A DNA stretch of 64,000 nucleotides from Alphaproteobacteria bacterium (GTDB lineage Bacteria > Pseudomonadota > Alphaproteobacteria > Geminicoccales > Geminicoccaceae), in NCBI GenBank assembly GCA_026990035.1, contig JALSIM010000041.1, positions 62,001 to 126,000 of the forward strand, in the 5' to 3' direction. Below the pieces are notes generated by a model that did not search any database, was not told the origin of the DNA, and saw nothing but the letters and a program-made list of their open reading frames with translations. A program made the position numbers and the translations under genes. Below are positions 25,782 through 35,018 of this stretch, piece by piece (position 1 is the first letter of the stretch; every line of letters starts with the position of its first letter).

Positions 25782-28700
25782 TCAATCGGGCAGCGGGGCG
25801 AACAGCGTCTCGATGTCCTCCTCGGTGAAGGCGAGGCCGGTGCGGGCGCCGCTCAGCACGCCTTCGACGAGCGCCTTCTTGCGCTCCTGGAGCTCGACCA
25901 TACGCTCCTCGACGGTGCCGCTGGCGATGAGCTTGTAGACGAACACCGTCTTGTCCTGACCGATCCGATGGGCGCGGTCCGTGGCCTGGGCCTCGACCGC
26001 CGGATTCCACCAGGGATCGTAATGGATCACGGTATCGGCCGCGGTCAGGGTCAGGCCGGTGCCGCCGGCCTTGAGGCTGATCAGGAAGATCGGAACCTCC
26101 CCGTTCTGGAAGCGTGTCACCGGCGCTTCCCGGTCGCGGGTGCGGCCCGTGAGGATGGTGTAGGGAAGGTGGCGCTTTTTCAGCCCGGCCTCGATCAGGC
26201 CGAGCATCTCCACGAACTGCGAGAAGACGATGATGCGTCGGCCGGTCTCCACCATGTTGCCGAGCATCTCCATCAGCAGCTCGAACTTGGCGCTCGCCGG
26301 TGGGGTCCGCTCGCCGAGGTTCTTGAGCAGGCGCGGGTCACAGCAGACCTGCCGCAATTTCAGCAGGGCCTCGAGAATGGCGATGTTGCTGCGCGCCAGG
26401 CCGCGCTGCTCGATCTCCTCCCGCACCCGGGCGTGCACCGCGAGGCGGACGCTTTCGTAGAGATCGCGCTGCTCGTCGGTGAGCTCGATCTCCCGCACCA
26501 CCTCGCTCTTGGGCGGCAGTTCGGCGGCCACCTGCTCCTTGGTCCGGCGCAGCATGAAGGGGGCGATCCGGGCGACCAGGAGAGTCTGCCGCTGGCCGTC
26601 GCCTTCCTTCTCGATCGGGTTGCGGAACACCCGGCGGAAGGTCTCGCGGTCGCCCAGCAGTCCGGGCAGGAGGAAATGGAACACCGACCACAGCTCGCCC
26701 AGATGATTTTCCATCGGCGTGCCGGTCAGCGCCAGCCGTTGATCGGCCCGGAGCTGACAGGCGGTGCGGGCGAGCTTGGTGGAGGGATTCTTGATCGCCT
26801 GCGCCTCGTCGAGGACCACCAGCCGCCATTCCCGGGGCAGGAGCTGCTCGCTGTCCCGCAGCAGCAGGGTGTAGGAGGTCAGGACCATGTCGTGGCGGTC
26901 GATGAGCGGGAACAGCTCCTGGCGCCGGTTGCCGTGGAGCACCAGCAGCCGCAGATCGGGGGCGAAACGCCGCAGCTCGCTGCGCCAGGTGGGGATGAGG
27001 CTCGTGGGGGCGATCACCAGGGCGGGACGGTCGAGGCGGCCGCGCTTCTTCTCCCAGAGAATGTGGGCCAGGGTCTGCAACGTCTTGCCGAGGCCCATGT
27101 CGTCGGCGAGCACGCCGGAAAGGCCGCAGTCGGCGAGAAACTGCAACCAGGCCATGCCCTGACGCTGGTAGCCGCGCAGTTCGGCGGCGAGCCCGGGCGG
27201 CTGGGGAAGGTCCGCCGCCCGGTCGCTCTCCCGCAGACGGCGGGCGATTTCGCGCAGCCGCTCGCCTCCCCGCCAGGCGATGGCTTCCGCCGGCACCCCC
27301 CGCTCGATGACCTCGAGACGGACGGCATGGGCGCGCGACAGCCGCACCCGTCCGTTCTTGTCGATGCGGGCGGTCTCGAAGACCTCGAACAGGGCTTCGA
27401 GAATGGCTTTCAGACGGCTCGCGGGAATCGGCAGGATGCGGCCGTCCGGCAGGGTTCCGTAGATCGGCTCGTCGCCGTACTCCTCGAGCGCCGCCGGGGT
27501 CATGGTCTCGCGGGCCTGCTCGAACAGTTCCAGCAGCACCGGCAGCAGCGGCACGCGCTGGCCGTCGATCTCGATGCCGAGATCGAATTCGAACCAGTCG
27601 GTACCGGTCTCGGTGATCTCCGCCTGCCAGTTCGCCGGGGGAATCACCACCTCGTATGGATACTCGGCGTCGAAGGTGACCTTCCAGCCCTCGCTCCGGA
27701 GTCGGGGGATCTCGTGGTGGTTGAACTCCACCCAGCGGAGGCTGACATCGTCGTCCTCGTCCTCCTCGAAGGTGAAGTCCTGCCGCAGATGCTCCGGCGC
27801 GAAACGGCCGAGGCCGACGGGACCCAGCGGCTGCAGCCCCATGGCGTTGAGGCGCTCCACCATCTGCATCTCGAAGACGCTGTTCCGTGGAATGACCAGC
27901 AGCCGGTTCTCGACCACGTGATTGATCTCGGTGCGGCGATCGTGCCAGTGCACCAGAGCACCGGCATAGTCGAAGCCGAGCCGGGCGAGCGGAACGACGA
28001 CCTCCTCCTCCTCCCGCTTCCAGCCGCTGCCCCGCACCACGGTGATGGTGGGGCAATGGAGATGGAGCACCGGTGTCGGCGTCACATCGACCCGCTCGCG
28101 GCGCCGCAGCGGCTCGGGCAGGGGAATCCTGTCGGCATGGGCGGCGAGCTTCTGGCGGACGAGGGTGGCCGCCGGCGGCGGCACCGCGGGTGCCCTGAGG
28201 AGGAGGGCGACGAGGCGCGAGGGCACCCCCGTCTCGATGCGGCCGCAGGCGCCCGAACGCATGTCGATGTACCAGGGATCACCGAGCGAGGTGACCAGCA
28301 TTTCCTCGTGCATCTCTTCGAGCTCGCACAGCAGACGCTGTCGGCCCTCGCCGTCGAAGCGCCAGACCATGCGCCCCGGCCGCGGCTCGGCGAGATGGAG
28401 CCGCGTTCCCCGGACGCTCCGCCAGAAGCATCTCCCGGTGGCGATCATGCGGCTCAGGGTCTCGGCATCCGCGGACCCTCCCAACCGTCGCAGCGGTGAC
28501 GGCACACCGCCCAGCAGCCTGCCGATCACCTGATCGTCGAGGGTGACGAAAGCGGGCGGTTCCTCGGCCGTGAGATTGGCGATCGCCAGCGGATGTTCGC
28601 GCCCGTAGATGCCCTCCCGCAGCCGCTTCGCCCGCGCCAGATGCACGGCGATCGGCTGTGCCAGACCGAGATCCGACCAGGACCGCTGGGCCGGTTCGAG

Positions 28701-29117
28701 CACGTAGAGGATGGCGTCGCCGGCCTCGGTGGTACGGGAGGCGAGCTCGCGGACCGTCTGGCCGACGTTGCGGACCCAGGCCTCCAGTTCCTGATCGATG
28801 GTCGAGGTGACGTCGTCGGCGGCGGGCGCGGCCGACCGTTCGAGCACGCCGAGCAGCATGGCGGCCACATGTTCGCAGTCCGAGACGAAGCAGGTACAGG
28901 TGCTGGAAAGCCGCACGCGGCCGCCGCGGCCGTTGGCGACCTTGACCCGCGTGAGATAGGGGGTGCGCCGCTGTCCCCGGACACGGCCGGTGATCGAGCG
29001 CCCGTCGCGTTCGACGTTGACGTCGACCAGGGCGCCGCTGGCGACCAGATCCTCCGCCTTGGTCCAGACGGAGTCCGGAAACAGCTTCTCGAGGTCGTTG
29101 CGGTTGAATGGTAGCAT
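25782..29117 (-). CDS. SWIM-domain SNF2/HepA-family helicase
   Basis: A 1111-residue ATPase. The N-terminus carries a SWIM zinc finger (C74, C76, C81, H83; CxCx4CxH). A roughly 500-residue middle region of unclear fold, rich in beta-strand and acidic residues, follows. The C-terminal 470 residues form the SNF2 motor: GLGKT near 675, DEAQ near 768, GTPMENHLGELW, FSQFVEMLGLIE, and a final Q-xx-R-type motif DRAHRIGQDKTVFVYKL. Such proteins translocate on duplex DNA and remodel bound proteins. The ATG at 29115-29117 is the natural start, although the frame stays open upstream. It is divergent from the stress-protein gene. Confidence 0.88.
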   Translation of the reverse strand: MLPFNRNDLEKLFPDSVWTKAEDLVASGALVDVNVERDGRSITGRVRGQRRTPYLTRVKVANGRGGRVRLSSTCTCFVSDCEHVAAMLLGVLERSAAPAADDVTSTIDQELEAWVRNVGQTVRELASRTTEAGDAILYVLEPAQRSWSDLGLAQPIAVHLARAKRLREGIYGREHPLAIANLTAEEPPAFVTLDDQVIGRLLGGVPSPLRRLGGSADAETLSRMIATGRCFWRSVRGTRLHLAEPRPGRMVWRFDGEGRQRLLCELEEMHEEMLVTSLGDPWYIDMRSGACGRIETGVPSRLVALLLRAPAVPPPAATLVRQKLAAHADRIPLPEPLRRRERVDVTPTPVLHLHCPTITVVRGSGWKREEEEVVVPLARLGFDYAGALVHWHDRRTEINHVVENRLLVIPRNSVFEMQMVERLNAMGLQPLGPVGLGRFAPEHLRQDFTFEEDEDDDVSLRWVEFNHHEIPRLRSEGWKVTFDAEYPYEVVIPPANWQAEITETGTDWFEFDLGIEIDGQRVPLLPVLLELFEQARETMTPAALEEYGDEPIYGTLPDGRILPIPASRLKAILEALFEVFETARIDKNGRVRLSRAHAVRLEVIERGVPAEAIAWRGGERLREIARRLRESDRAADLPQPPGLAAELRGYQRQGMAWLQFLADCGLSGVLADDMGLGKTLQTLAHILWEKKRGRLDRPALVIAPTSLIPTWRSELRRFAPDLRLLVLHGNRRQELFPLIDRHDMVLTSYTLLLRDSEQLLPREWRLVVLDEAQAIKNPSTKLARTACQLRADQRLALTGTPMENHLGELWSVFHFLLPGLLGDRETFRRVFRNPIEKEGDGQRQTLLVARIAPFMLRRTKEQVAAELPPKSEVVREIELTDEQRDLYESVRLAVHARVREEIEQRGLARSNIAILEALLKLRQVCCDPRLLKNLGERTPPASAKFELLMEMLGNMVETGRRIIVFSQFVEMLGLIEAGLKKRHLPYTILTGRTRDREAPVTRFQNGEVPIFLISLKAGGTGLTLTAADTVIHYDPWWNPAVEAQATDRAHRIGQDKTVFVYKLIASGTVEERMVELQERKKALVEGVLSGARTGLAFTEEDIETLFAPLPD

Positions 29118-29472
29118 CGGGCGAGCGTACAGTTTTGTTTGTCGTTCCGAGCGTTGCGTCGTCGTGCACGGGAGCCGGCCCATCCCCGACGGTGCCGATG
29201 ATCGATCAGACGATCGGCGCGAGCCTTGCCGGCGGGGCGCGGCGAACGCACGCCCCAAACGTCGCTGTTACAGCGGGATGTTGTCACAGGCAACAATCTA
29301 TTTGCCTTTCCGGGCGCAATGTCGCGACCCCCAGCGGCCGACAGGCATCACGCGGTACGCCCTCCCCGGCGGCCGGTGAGACCGACGCGCCCTCCTGCCC
29401 TCTTTGCCTCGCCCGCCGGACATGTCATGTTCGGCCCGCCCGGCGGGAGAAGCAGCGGGACGAGCGGAACCG
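29118..29472. other. 355-base divergent intergenic region
   Basis: Separates the helicase and universal stress protein genes. No gene is supported. It contains an AT-richer patch just upstream of the helicase, a TGTTG-N7-CAACA inverted repeat at 29279-29295, and a near-palindrome at 29416-29434. Confidence 0.6.
29416..29434. promoter_or_regulatory. 19-base near-palindrome, possible operator
   Basis: CCGGACATG (29416-29424) and CATGTTCGG (29426-29434) are inverted repeats with one mismatch around a single central base. The site ends 38 bases before the stress-protein ATG, a common operator position. Inferred from symmetry only. Confidence 0.35.
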
Positions 29473-30420
29473 ATGCGACGTTTCAAGCGCATTCTCTACC
29501 TGTTCGAGGACGAGCCCGAGCACAACGCCTCCGTCGATCGGGCGGCGGATCTGGCGCGCAGGAACGGGGCCGTACTGACGCTCGCCCATGTCGTCGAGGA
29601 GCCCGGCGGGACCGGCTCCGGAGAAGGTACACGCAGGCTGGCCGACGCGATCTATCGCACGATCCTCGAGGAGGCGGAGGCCGAGCTGCGCGCGGTGGCG
29701 CGGGCCATCGGTCCCGGTCGGCCCGATCTCCGCTGCAAGGTCCTGACCGGCCGGCCGCATCTGGCGGTGGTGCGCGAAGTCCTGCGGGCGGGGCACGATC
29801 TCGTGATGAAGACGGCCTCCCCCGACGGTGGCCTGAAGACCCACATCTTCGGCACCCTCGACACCCGTCTCATCGAGCTTTGCCCCTGCCCGGTGTGGAT
29901 CGACAAACCGATCCCCCACGCCCGCTACAGCCGCATTCTGGCGGCCGTCGATCTGGCGGTGGAAAGCGCTCCCGAACTCCAGGTGACGATCCTCCAGCTC
30001 GCCACCTCGATCGCCGAGAGCGAACGGGCGGAGCTGCACGTTCTCCACGTCTGGCAGCTTTATGGCGAGACCGCTCTGCGCGGTCGCGCGTTCGGCAAAG
30101 CGGCCGAGGAGGAGGTGGAGGCGATGATCGCCGAAGAGCGCGAGCGCCATGCGGCCGCCCTCGAGGCGCTGGTGGAACCGTTCCGCGAGCGCTCCGTGGA
30201 GATCGAGCTCCATCTCGTCAAGGGCCGCCCCCAGGTGACGATCGCCGAGGAGGCGGCACGGCTGGGAATCGACCTCGTCGTCGTTGGCACGCATGTCCAG
30301 TCGCATCTCGAGGGCCTTCTTCTCGGCAGCACCACCGAGGCCTTGCTGCGCCAAGTGAAATGCGCCCTGCTGACGATCAAGCCGCCCGGCTTCAAAAGCC
30401 CGGTCACCCTCGACGACTAG
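29473..30420 (+). CDS. Tandem universal stress protein (UspE-like)
   Basis: A 315-residue cytoplasmic protein made of two Usp domains (about 1-150 and 152-308). The second has the ATP-binding pattern VVVGTHVQSHLEGLLLGSTTE, close to G-2x-G-9x-G(S/T). The first is more degenerate, ending PCPVWIDKP. Tandem Usps of this kind respond to stress, oxygen limitation or respiratory state. It lies 129 bases upstream of a sulfide:quinone oxidoreductase on the same strand, suggesting a link to redox or sulfide stress. Confidence 0.88.
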   Translation: MRRFKRILYLFEDEPEHNASVDRAADLARRNGAVLTLAHVVEEPGGTGSGEGTRRLADAIYRTILEEAEAELRAVARAIGPGRPDLRCKVLTGRPHLAVVREVLRAGHDLVMKTASPDGGLKTHIFGTLDTRLIELCPCPVWIDKPIPHARYSRILAAVDLAVESAPELQVTILQLATSIAESERAELHVLHVWQLYGETALRGRAFGKAAEEEVEAMIAEERERHAAALEALVEPFRERSVEIELHLVKGRPQVTIAEEAARLGIDLVVVGTHVQSHLEGLLLGSTTEALLRQVKCALLTIKPPGFKSPVTLDD

Positions 30421-30549
30421 CGCCCCGATCCAACCCGCGGTAGTATCTTCCCGGGCCACACATCGCCATTTTTGTCATATCGGTGCGAACGGGTCGGATC
30501 CGTGGCCGAGCACGGCCCCGCGCCCGATCCAGGTCCGGGAGGAACGGAC

Positions 30550-31824
30550 ATGGCTCATATCGTGGTTCTCGGCGCCGGCATCGGCGGTGTGACCACCGCT
30601 TTCGAGCTGGCCGGGCTCCGGCGCCCCGGAGACCGTCTGACGGTGGTTTCCGACAATCCCGATTTCAGCTTCACCCCCTCCAATCCCTGGGTGGCGGTGG
30701 GCTGGCGCCAGCCCGATCAGATCCTGGTGCCGATGCAGCCGGTCTTCGACCGGCTCGGGATCGACTTCCTCCCCAGCGGGGCGAAGCGGCTCGATTGCGA
30801 CGGCAGCCGCATCGAGCTCGCCGACGGCAAGCATCTGGACTACGATTTCCTGGTGATCGCCACCGGACCGAAGCTGGCTTTCGAGGAAGTCGAGGGCCTC
30901 GGGCCGAACGGCCACACCACGTCGATCTGTACGACCCCCCACGCCCGCGAGGCGGCCGTGGCCTGGCAGCGGTTCCTCGATGATCCGGGACCGATCGTGG
31001 TCGGCGCGGTGCAGGGTGCTTCCTGTTTCGGCCCGGCCTACGAATTCGCCTTCATCATGGATACCGAGTTGCGTCGGCGCAGGCTGCGCGACCGCGTCCC
31101 CATGACCTTCGTCACCTCGGAACCCTACATCGGCCACCTGGGCCTCGCCGGCGTGGGCGATTCCAAGGGCATGCTCGAATCCGAGCTGCGTCAGCATCAC
31201 ATCAACTGGATCACCAACGCGAAGGTCACCGGGATCGAGGCGGGGCGCATGGAGGTGACCGAGGTCGACGAGCGGGGGGAGACGAAGCGGCGACACGAGG
31301 TGACGTTCCGGCACGCCATGATGCTGCCGGCCTTCAAGGGCATCGACGCGCTCGCGGGCAACGAGGGTCTGGTCAACCCGCGCGGTTTCGTGCTGATCGA
31401 TCAGTTCCAGCGCAACCCGAAATTCCCCAACGTCTATGCCGTCGGCGTCTGTGTCGCCATCCCCCCGATCGAACCGACCCCGGTCCCCACCGGCGTGCCC
31501 AAGACCGGCTACATGATCGAGACGATGGCCCATGCCGCGGCCCTCAACATCCGGGCGGTACTGGACGGGCGCGAGCCCGAATCGGTGGCCAGCTGGAACG
31601 CCATCTGTCTGGCCGACATGGGCGATACCGGAATCGCCTTCGTGGCCATGCCGGAGATGCCGCCGCGCAACGTCAACTGGATGAAGAAAGGCAAATGGGT
31701 CCACTACGCCAAGGTGGCGTTCGAGCGCTATTTCCTGGGCAAGGTCCGGCGGGGGACGGCGGACAACATCTTCGAGCAATACCTGCTCGGGGCGTTGGGG
31801 ATCCACAAGCTGCGCCCCTCCTGA
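30550..31824 (+). CDS. sqr: Sulfide:quinone oxidoreductase
   Basis: A 424-residue FAD enzyme that oxidises sulfide to sulfur/polysulfide and reduces quinone at the membrane. The FAD motif GAGIGG (residues 9-13) opens it, and YAVGVC near 296-301 is the second flavin contact. Three cysteines at about 127, 159 and 353 fall where the redox-active cysteines of characterised SQRs lie (about 124-128, 156-160, 347-356), which supports real SQR activity over a generic NADH dehydrogenase. The C-terminal region is amphipathic, fitting peripheral membrane attachment. The ATG at 30550 follows GGAGGAACGGAC. Confidence 0.85.
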   Translation: MAHIVVLGAGIGGVTTAFELAGLRRPGDRLTVVSDNPDFSFTPSNPWVAVGWRQPDQILVPMQPVFDRLGIDFLPSGAKRLDCDGSRIELADGKHLDYDFLVIATGPKLAFEEVEGLGPNGHTTSICTTPHAREAAVAWQRFLDDPGPIVVGAVQGASCFGPAYEFAFIMDTELRRRRLRDRVPMTFVTSEPYIGHLGLAGVGDSKGMLESELRQHHINWITNAKVTGIEAGRMEVTEVDERGETKRRHEVTFRHAMMLPAFKGIDALAGNEGLVNPRGFVLIDQFQRNPKFPNVYAVGVCVAIPPIEPTPVPTGVPKTGYMIETMAHAAALNIRAVLDGREPESVASWNAICLADMGDTGIAFVAMPEMPPRNVNWMKKGKWVHYAKVAFERYFLGKVRRGTADNIFEQYLLGALGIHKLRPS

Positions 31825-31831
31825 GCGCGCC

Positions 31832-32944
31832 TCACTCTTCCGCATCGGGGGCGGCGGGGTCGATCCGCCGGCCGCCGATCCACACCCCCCGCAGCCGCAG
31901 ATCGGCGTCGAGTTCGAGGAGATCGGCGGCGGCCCCGACGGCGAGCCGGCCGACATCGGCGAGCCCCAGATAGTCGGCCGGCAGGGTGGAGAGCCGGCGA
32001 CAGGCCTCCTCGAGGGGCAGGCCGATGGCCACCAGATTGCGCAGCGCCCGATCCATGGTGAGCACGCTGCCGGCGAGCGTGCCGTCGGCGAGGCGCACGC
32101 AGTCGCCGCATTTCTCGATCGCATGCGGCCCGAGTCGATAGGGCCCGTCGGCCATGCCGGCGGCGGCGACCGCGTCGGTCACCCCGTAGAGACCGGGAAT
32201 CGCGCGCCGTGCGGCGAGGATCATGCCGACATCGACATGCCGGAGATCGGGAATGATTTCCGCCCATTCGCCGTGCGCGAGAGCCGCCGCCGCGGCGCCC
32301 GGCCCGCGGTGTGCACAGCCGCTCATCGCATTGAAGAGATGGGTGAAACCGGCATAGCCGGCGGCCAGTGCCGCCTTCGCCCGCGCATAGCTGCAACGCG
32401 TATGGCCGATCTGCAGCCGGGTTCCGCATCGCCCGAAAGCGGTGCGGAGGACACCTTCGGGATCGATCTCCGGCGCCACCGTCGCCACCCGCAGTGGCGC
32501 GATGGCCGCCAGCCGGGCCACCAGATCGGGATCCGGCGCGAGGGTGCAGGGAGGCTGCGCACCCAGCGCTTCGGGGCTGAGGAACGGGCCCTCCAGATGA
32601 ACACCCAGAATGCGTGTGCTTTCGGGATCGGGTGCGGCCATCGCCCGGGCGATCCCGCGGAGCGCGGTCTCGAGTTCCTCCGGGGCAGCGGTCACGGTGG
32701 TGGCCAGCATCGACGTCGTGCCGTGGCGGGCATGGAAACCTGCCGCACGGCGCACGCCCTCCTCCCCTTCCATGACGTCGGCACCGCCGCCGCCGTGCAG
32801 GTGGAGGTCCACGAACCCCGGCAGGATGTACGGCGCCTCCGGTTCGCCGGGCGTTCCCTCGATCGCCCGGATGCGGGCATCGAACCGGATCCGGCCGCGA
32901 CACCAGCCGGTCGGGGTGAGGATCGAGCCTTCCAGCTTCGGCAA
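31832..32944 (-). CDS. nagA: N-acetylglucosamine-6-phosphate deacetylase NagA
   Basis: About 370 residues of the amidohydrolase superfamily. Visible are the metal site DLHLHGGGG, HLEGPFLS, the metal histidine in IGHTRCSYARA, THLFNAM, and the catalytic aspartate in GVTDAVAAAG. It deacetylates GlcNAc-6-P in amino-sugar and cell-wall recycling. The start is odd: no ATG or GTG lies in frame near the family start. TTG at 32942-32944 is the nearest normal codon, while GGAG sits seven bases before an ATC at 32951-32953. It is divergent from anmK and 54 bases away. No nagB is in the window. Confidence 0.85.
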   Translation of the reverse strand: MPKLEGSILTPTGWCRGRIRFDARIRAIEGTPGEPEAPYILPGFVDLHLHGGGGADVMEGEEGVRRAAGFHARHGTTSMLATTVTAAPEELETALRGIARAMAAPDPESTRILGVHLEGPFLSPEALGAQPPCTLAPDPDLVARLAAIAPLRVATVAPEIDPEGVLRTAFGRCGTRLQIGHTRCSYARAKAALAAGYAGFTHLFNAMSGCAHRGPGAAAAALAHGEWAEIIPDLRHVDVGMILAARRAIPGLYGVTDAVAAAGMADGPYRLGPHAIEKCGDCVRLADGTLAGSVLTMDRALRNLVAIGLPLEEACRRLSTLPADYLGLADVGRLAVGAAADLLELDADLRLRGVWIGGRRIDPAAPDAEE

Positions 32945-32998
32945 CCCGGTGATGGTCGATCTCCTGTCGTTCCGCCGGTCATGATGTAAACCAGAGAC

Positions 32999-34078
32999 AT
33001 GACGGGTTCGAGGGGACAACTCGCGATCGGCCTGATGAGCGGCACCTCGATGGACGGGATCGACGCCGCCATCCTGCGCACCGACGGCGACGCCTCGGCG
33101 GTGCCGGTGGCGTCCCGGACCTTTCCCTATCCCGAAGCCTTCAGATCCCGCCTCGACCGCCTCGTCCGCGCCGGCCCGCAGGATGCGACGGAATGCGCCG
33201 CGGTGGAGCGGGAGCTGACCGAACTCCACGCCCGGGCCGTACGGGAGCTCCTTCGCGGTACCCGAGCATACCCCGAGCTGATCGGCTTTCACGGTCATAC
33301 CGTCCTGCACCGTCCGGAAGAGGGCCGGAGCCGGCAGCTCGGCGACGGGAAGTTGCTGGCGCGGCTCGCCGGCTGCCCGGTGGTCTGGGATTTCCGCAGC
33401 GCGGATCTCGCCGCCGGCGGTCAGGGGGCGCCGCTGGCGCCGGTCTACCACGCCTGTCTCGCCCGTTCCCTGGCGCGCCCCCTGGCCATCCTCAACATCG
33501 GCGGCATCGCCAACCTCACCTGGATCGGCGAAGGGGAACAGATGCTCGCCTTCGACAGCGGGCCCGGCAACGCCCTCCTCGACGACTGGGCACTGCGCCA
33601 CACCGGCCGTCCCCTGGACGAGAACGGAGGTCTCGCCGCCCGCGGCAGGGTCGAGGAGACACGTCTCGCGGCCGCGCTCGCCCATCCCTTCTTCGATCGT
33701 CCGCCTCCCAAATCCCTGGATCGGCTCGATTTCTCGACGGAGATCGTGGAAGGGCTCTCGCCCGAGGACGGGGCGGCGACGCTGACGGCGCTGACCGCCG
33801 CCGCCGTCGCCCGGGCCACGGCCTGGCTGCCGGCATCACCCGGGCGCTGGCTGGTCACCGGAGGTGGACGCCGCAATCCGGTGCTGATGGCGATGCTGGC
33901 CGAAAGGCTTTCGCGGGCGGTGGAGCCGATCGAGGTCGTGGGTGCTGACGGCGATGCGCTGGAGGCGCAATGCTTCGCCTATCTGGCGGTGCGGGTGCTG
34001 CGGGGGCTGCCGACCTCCTTCCCCGGAACCACCGGCGTTCGACATCCGGTCTGCGGCGGCCGCATCGCCCGACCCTGA
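32999..34078 (+). CDS. anmK: Anhydro-N-acetylmuramic acid kinase AnmK
   Basis: A 359-residue kinase that hydrates and phosphorylates 1,6-anhydroMurNAc to MurNAc-6-P during peptidoglycan recycling. GLMSGTSMDGIDAAIL near the start is the phosphate-binding loop. DFRSADLAAGGQGAPL holds the catalytic aspartate, followed by LNIGGIANLTW, FDSGPGNALLDDW and VTGGGRRNPVLM. It converges on murQ, which acts next, and diverges from nagA, which acts after that. Three consecutive steps are thus clustered. Confidence 0.93.
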   Translation: MTGSRGQLAIGLMSGTSMDGIDAAILRTDGDASAVPVASRTFPYPEAFRSRLDRLVRAGPQDATECAAVERELTELHARAVRELLRGTRAYPELIGFHGHTVLHRPEEGRSRQLGDGKLLARLAGCPVVWDFRSADLAAGGQGAPLAPVYHACLARSLARPLAILNIGGIANLTWIGEGEQMLAFDSGPGNALLDDWALRHTGRPLDENGGLAARGRVEETRLAAALAHPFFDRPPPKSLDRLDFSTEIVEGLSPEDGAATLTALTAAAVARATAWLPASPGRWLVTGGGRRNPVLMAMLAERLSRAVEPIEVVGADGDALEAQCFAYLAVRVLRGLPTSFPGTTGVRHPVCGGRIARP

Positions 34079-34081
34079 GAT

Positions 34082-34981
34082 TCAGCGCCCCCGCGCCCGG
34101 CGCAGATCGCCCCTCGCCTCCTCCAGTCGCCGCGCCGCTTCCTCCGGCGACGAGCCGTCGAGGATCAGCACCGCCCGCCGCACGTCACCGCCGGCACGTT
34201 CGAGTGCAGCCGCGGCGCTCTCGGGAGCGGCGCCGGTGAGCTCGACGACCAGACGCCGCGCCCGCTCGCGGAGCTTGGCGTTGGCCGGGACCAGCGCCAC
34301 CATCCGCCCCTCGTAGATCCGCCCGAGACCGATCATGATCTGGGTGGAAAGCAGGTTGAGGGCGATCTTCTGGGCGGTGCCCGCCGTCATCCGCGTCGAG
34401 CCGGCCAGGAACTCGGCCCCGGTGACCAGCGGAATCGGGATTTCCGCATCCTCCAGGAGGGGGCACCCGGGATCGCCGGCCAGGGCGATGGTGAGCGCCC
34501 CGCGCCGTCGCGCCTCCCGCTGGGCGGCGCGAACGAAGGGGGTGGTGCCGGAAGCGGCGACCGCGACATGGACGTCCTCCGGCCCCGGAGCGAGCTCCGC
34601 CACGGCGTCGCGGCCGGCCGCCGCGTCGTCCTCGGCCCCTTCGATCGACCGCGTGAGCGCCGCCTCGCCGCCGGCCAGAACGAAGGCCACCCGCTCGCGC
34701 GGCCAGGAAAAGGTGGGCCAGAGTTCGACCCCGTCCTGGACGGCGATGCGCCCCGAGGAGCCGGCACCGGCGTAGACCAGCCGGCCGGAGCCCTCGCGCA
34801 GCCGGGCGGTCGCCGCCGTCGCCGCCCGGGCGAGGCAGGGCAGCGCCTGCCTGACGGCGGCGAAGGCGTGGATCTGGTTTTCGAGCATCGCCGCGAGGCA
34901 TTCCTCGACCGGCCAGCGCTCCGCGCCGCGATAGCGCTCAAGGCTCCGTTCCGTGGGCCGGGGCGACGGTCCTTGGCTCAT
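34082..34981 (-). CDS. murQ: N-acetylmuramic acid 6-phosphate etherase MurQ
   Basis: A 299-residue SIS-domain enzyme that cleaves the D-lactyl ether of MurNAc-6-P to give GlcNAc-6-P. The sugar-phosphate site GAGSSGRIAVQDGVEL carries a glutamate at the position of the catalytic residue (ASE in other species becomes GVE here). IEGAEDDAAAG, AVAASGTTPFV and TRMTAGTAQKIALN are further family blocks. The TATAGA hexamer six bases before the ATG suggests a leaderless transcript. Confidence 0.92.
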   Translation of the reverse strand: MSQGPSPRPTERSLERYRGAERWPVEECLAAMLENQIHAFAAVRQALPCLARAATAATARLREGSGRLVYAGAGSSGRIAVQDGVELWPTFSWPRERVAFVLAGGEAALTRSIEGAEDDAAAGRDAVAELAPGPEDVHVAVAASGTTPFVRAAQREARRRGALTIALAGDPGCPLLEDAEIPIPLVTGAEFLAGSTRMTAGTAQKIALNLLSTQIMIGLGRIYEGRMVALVPANAKLRERARRLVVELTGAAPESAAAALERAGGDVRRAVLILDGSSPEEAARRLEEARGDLRRARGR

Positions 34982-34987
34982 GAGGGC

Positions 34988-35018
34988 TCTATAGCACGAT
35001 GGCGGAGGCGGTCGCCAA
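34988..35018 (-). promoter_or_regulatory. Candidate murQ promoter implying a leaderless mRNA
   Basis: On the minus strand TTGGCG (35018-35013), a 19-base spacer and TATAGA (34993-34988) are followed by six bases and the murQ ATG. Transcription would start at or very near the A of the ATG, and no ribosome-binding site is present. The spacer is longer than ideal. Confidence 0.35.

Noticed and set aside
25968-28499. An 843-codon open frame opposite the SNF2 helicase
   Set aside because: Shadow of the helicase frame; low-complexity composition and no ribosome-binding site.
30472-30477. TTGTCA as a -35 element before the sulfide:quinone oxidoreductase gene
   Set aside because: The -35 match is good, but no -10-like hexamer lies 16-18 bases downstream.
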